Of a stretch of 64,000 nucleotides of DNA, positions 62,255 through 64,000 are shown piece after piece; within the stretch, counting starts at the first letter, position 1, and each line of letters starts with the position of its first letter. Location: assembly GCA_009360885.1 (NCBI GenBank), contig SPEL01000004.1:1-64000 (forward strand). Direction: 5' to 3'. A program made the translations under genes and the position numbers. Under the pieces are notes generated by a model that saw only the letters and a program-made list of their open reading frames with translations, was not told the origin of the DNA and did not search any database. Source of the DNA: Sphingobium sp. GTDB taxonomy: Bacteria; Pseudomonadota; Alphaproteobacteria; Sphingomonadales; Sphingomonadaceae.

Positions 62255-62953
62255 ATGAAGCGTTTCTATAAGGAAGTCAGCACTGTCGCGCTGGGTGATG
62301 GTCATCATATCCACCTCGATGGCCGCCCAGTGCGTACCCCTGCGCGCATGGCGCTGGCCCTGCCTAACGCCGCTCTGGCCGAGGCCATTGCGCAAGAATG
62401 GCGCGATCAGGGCGAGAAGATCGACCCGGCTTCTATGCCAATCACCGGCCTTGCCAATGCAGCAATTGACCAGATAGCGCCCAACCCCACGGCCTTTGCC
62501 GAAACCATATCCGTTTATGGGGAAAGCGACCTTCTCTGTTATCGCGCCGACACGCCATCCGAACTTGTCGCCCATCAGGCAAAGACGTGGCAGCCTCTGC
62601 TGGATTGGGCCAGTGCGCGCTATGATATTTCCTTCACGGTAACATCCGGCATCATCCATGTTGCCCAAAGCCCGGCCACATTAGCACGGCTGCGTGAAAT
62701 AGTCGGCGCGCAGGATGCGTTCACCATGGCGGCGCTATCCCCTCTGGTCAGCCTTAGCGGGTCGCTGGTCATTAGCCTCGCGGTAATCGAAAACGCCTTT
62801 GAACGCGATGCCTTATGGCAGGCCGCCGAACTGGATGAAATCTGGCAAGCGGCGCAATGGGGCGAGGATGATGAAGCCACCGCCCGCCGCGCAATAAGGG
62901 AGGCGGAATTTCACCGCACCGCCCGGTTCGCTGATCTGGTACGGGGCCGATAG
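62255..62953 (+). CDS. ATP12-family chaperone for F1-ATPase assembly
   Basis: The 232-residue protein belongs to the ATP12 family, which helps assemble the F1 part of ATP synthase by binding the alpha subunit. Features are RFYKEVSTVALGDGHHIHLDGRPVRTPARMAL, AIAQEWRDQGEKIDPASMPITGLANAAID, LLCYRADTPSELVAHQ and the C-terminal EAEFHRTARFADLV region. ATG 62255 is chosen because the seven codons before it do not match the family. The gene follows the tandem repeats. Confidence 0.92.
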   Translation: MKRFYKEVSTVALGDGHHIHLDGRPVRTPARMALALPNAALAEAIAQEWRDQGEKIDPASMPITGLANAAIDQIAPNPTAFAETISVYGESDLLCYRADTPSELVAHQAKTWQPLLDWASARYDISFTVTSGIIHVAQSPATLARLREIVGAQDAFTMAALSPLVSLSGSLVISLAVIENAFERDALWQAAELDEIWQAAQWGEDDEATARRAIREAEFHRTARFADLVRGR

Positions 62954-62956
62954 GAA

Positions 62957-62975
62957 GGGGGACGAACCGCCCCCT
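62957..62975. terminator. Short G/C hairpin between converging genes
   Basis: GGGGG (62957-62961) pairs with CCCCC (62970-62974) around an 8-base loop. The two flanking genes end toward it. No T-run, so low confidence. Confidence 0.35.
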
Positions 62976-62988
62976 CACACCCGGCGCC

Positions 62989-63540
62989 TTACTTCGCCTG
63001 CATCGCCTTCACAGCGGCCAGCGTATTCTGCACATGTTCTTTATAGCTGAGCGCACTATGCACATAGGCGATGCGCCCCGTCGGGGCGATGACATAGGAT
63101 GTGCGGTTGGTCATACCCGCCCGCAAGGGCATAGCAACATCAAAACCCTTGATAATGCCCGGCCCAGCAGAGGCCACCGCAAATTTATTCTGGCATTCCT
63201 CTACCGAGAATTTGATGAGAGTATCCACCGGGTCCGCCGACATGCCAATAACCGTTGCGCCCGCTTTCTTAAACTCATCAACGGCCTCGGCAAATTCATG
63301 GGCTTCTGCTGTGCAGCCGGGCGTGAAAGCCGCCGGGAAGAAATACAGCACCACCGGCCCGCGCTTTAGCTGATGCGAGAGGGTGAGGGTGAAGGGTTTA
63401 CCCGCCAGCGCGCCGCGAGTCGTAAAATCGGGCGCCACCGCCCCAACGGGCAGTGCACTGGTCGCCGCACGGGGCAGCATCACTGCCGCCGCAGCGCCAA
63501 TGATAGCCGCCGCCAATAGTCCCTTTTTCCAGCGTCCCAT
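62989..63540 (-). CDS. Membrane-anchored or exported peroxiredoxin
   Basis: The 183-residue protein removes peroxides. It has an N-terminal hydrophobic segment (GLLAAAIIGAAAAVMLPRAATSA) that exports or anchors it, then the BCP-like peroxiredoxin domain: VGAVAPDFTTRGALAGKPFTL, VVLYFFPAAFTPGCTAEAHEF with the peroxidatic Cys, KAGATVIGMSADPVDTLIKFS and the conserved Arg in TNRTSYVIAPTG. There is a second Cys (EECQNKF) that may be the resolving one. Confidence 0.9.
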   Translation of the reverse strand: MGRWKKGLLAAAIIGAAAAVMLPRAATSALPVGAVAPDFTTRGALAGKPFTLTLSHQLKRGPVVLYFFPAAFTPGCTAEAHEFAEAVDEFKKAGATVIGMSADPVDTLIKFSVEECQNKFAVASAGPGIIKGFDVAMPLRAGMTNRTSYVIAPTGRIAYVHSALSYKEHVQNTLAAVKAMQAK

Positions 63541-63645
63541 GATTTCGCACTCCTTACCAGCCTTGGTGCGCCACCATATACCGCATCACCACGAAAATCG
63601 ACTCAGCTTGCCCTTTTTTCCGCAGAACAGTAAAGCGCGACGATC

Positions 63646-64000
63646 ATGACCAATCCGCTCATCATCGCCGTGCCCAAGGGGCGCATATTGGACGAAGCCC
63701 TGCCCCTCCTTGCCAAAGCAGGGATTGAGCCGGATGCAGAGTTTCACGACAAGAAAAGCCGCGCCCTTAAATTCGCCACCAATCACGCGAATGTGTCGAT
63801 TATCCGGGTGCGCGCCTTTGATGTGGCGACCTTCGTGGCGCATGGCGCAGCGCAGATCGGCATTGTCGGTTCCGACGTGATTGAAGAATTTGATTATTCC
63901 CAGATTTACGCGCCGGTTGACCTCAACATTGGTCATTGCCGCCTGTCGGTTGCCCAACCGGAAGATGCGCTAGCCGAAGATGAAAGCGCGATGAGCCATG
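63646..64000 (+). CDS. hisG: ATP phosphoribosyltransferase, short form (partial at window end)
   Basis: HisG starts histidine synthesis by joining ATP and PRPP. The visible 118 codons begin [20 protein letters not shown] and include [15 protein letters not shown], the conserved substrate-site part. The initial sequence resembles the short HisG that needs the HisZ partner. The gene continues past the end of the window, so its full length and hisZ cannot be seen. Confidence 0.93.
   Translation, partial: MTNPLIIAVPKGRILDEALPLLAKAGIEPDAEFHDKKSRALKFATNHANVSIIRVRAFDVATFVAHGAAQIGIVGSDVIEEFDYSQIYAPVDLNIGHCRLSVAQPEDALAEDESAMSH

Noticed and set aside
1-64000. CRISPR array
   Set aside because: No regularly spaced repeats of 25-40 bp with unique spacers were found anywhere in the window.

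Overview
The window is chromosomal DNA from an alphaproteobacterium, almost certainly a member of the Sphingomonadales; the genus cannot be fixed from the sequence alone. Support comes from the paired ubiquinol-cytochrome c chaperone and YceD genes, an ATP12 chaperone, a DUF3297 gene, an EipA/DUF1134 gene, a prfB without a frameshift site, a short (HisZ-dependent type) hisG, and an RNase E that ends in a Trp-Trp tail of the kind known to bind PNPase in Caulobacter.

Two parts can be separated. Positions 1 to about 7630 are the right end of an integrated mobile element. In order it holds a DUF6118-type gene and a MobQ-type relaxase/helicase traA (minus strand), a candidate oriT, traC- and traD-like genes (plus strand), a HigBA-like toxin-antitoxin pair, an AlpA-type regulator and a P4-type tyrosine integrase. 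The integrase lies next to a tRNA-Glu gene whose 3' end faces the element, the classic tRNA insertion layout. No coupling protein or type IV secretion gene is visible, so in this window it looks mobilizable rather than self-transmissible. Its left end is outside the window.

Positions 7630 to 64000 are core chromosome. The contents run as follows: class II DAHP synthase, an arylamine N-acetyltransferase and uvrB (7.9-13.3 kb); small lipoproteins, a cyclophilin, a thioesterase and ftsK (13.4-19 kb); a transporter/nucleotidyltransferase pair, recF, prmA and rppH (19-24.5 kb); a DUF481-type barrel, a flavin oxidoreductase and a hydrolase (24.5-28.8 kb); a Tad/Flp pilus operon cpaA-cpaB-cpaC-cpaD-cpaE-tadB-tadC (28.9-36 kb); an exported methyltransferase, prfB, PBP1A and an amidase (36-41.7 kb); rne, a BepA-like protease, a DsbA-like protein and bamE (42.2-48.1 kb); cytochrome bc1 chaperone, yceD, dinB and eipA (48.2-51.4 kb); a CorA/ZntB transporter, siroheme-synthase N-domain, lysA, a small lipoprotein and argH, opposite a TlpA-like thioredoxin (51.6-56.9 kb); rarD, crcB, an RluA-type synthase, a HAD phosphatase and an ATP12 chaperone (57-63 kb); and a peroxiredoxin with the start of hisG (63-64 kb).

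The least ordinary items are: the oriT-like site between traA and traC; the tad operon that lacks the cpaF/tadA ATPase and the Flp pilin; a short ORF with a Shine-Dalgarno that matches 15 bases of the expected 16S tail; two tandem palindromic repeats of about 77 bp near 62.0 kb; divergent argH and tlpA-like start codons that share one CATG; and a precorrin-2 dehydrogenase with a degenerate, truncated methyltransferase tail. All calls are by reading motifs and context; no database search was possible.
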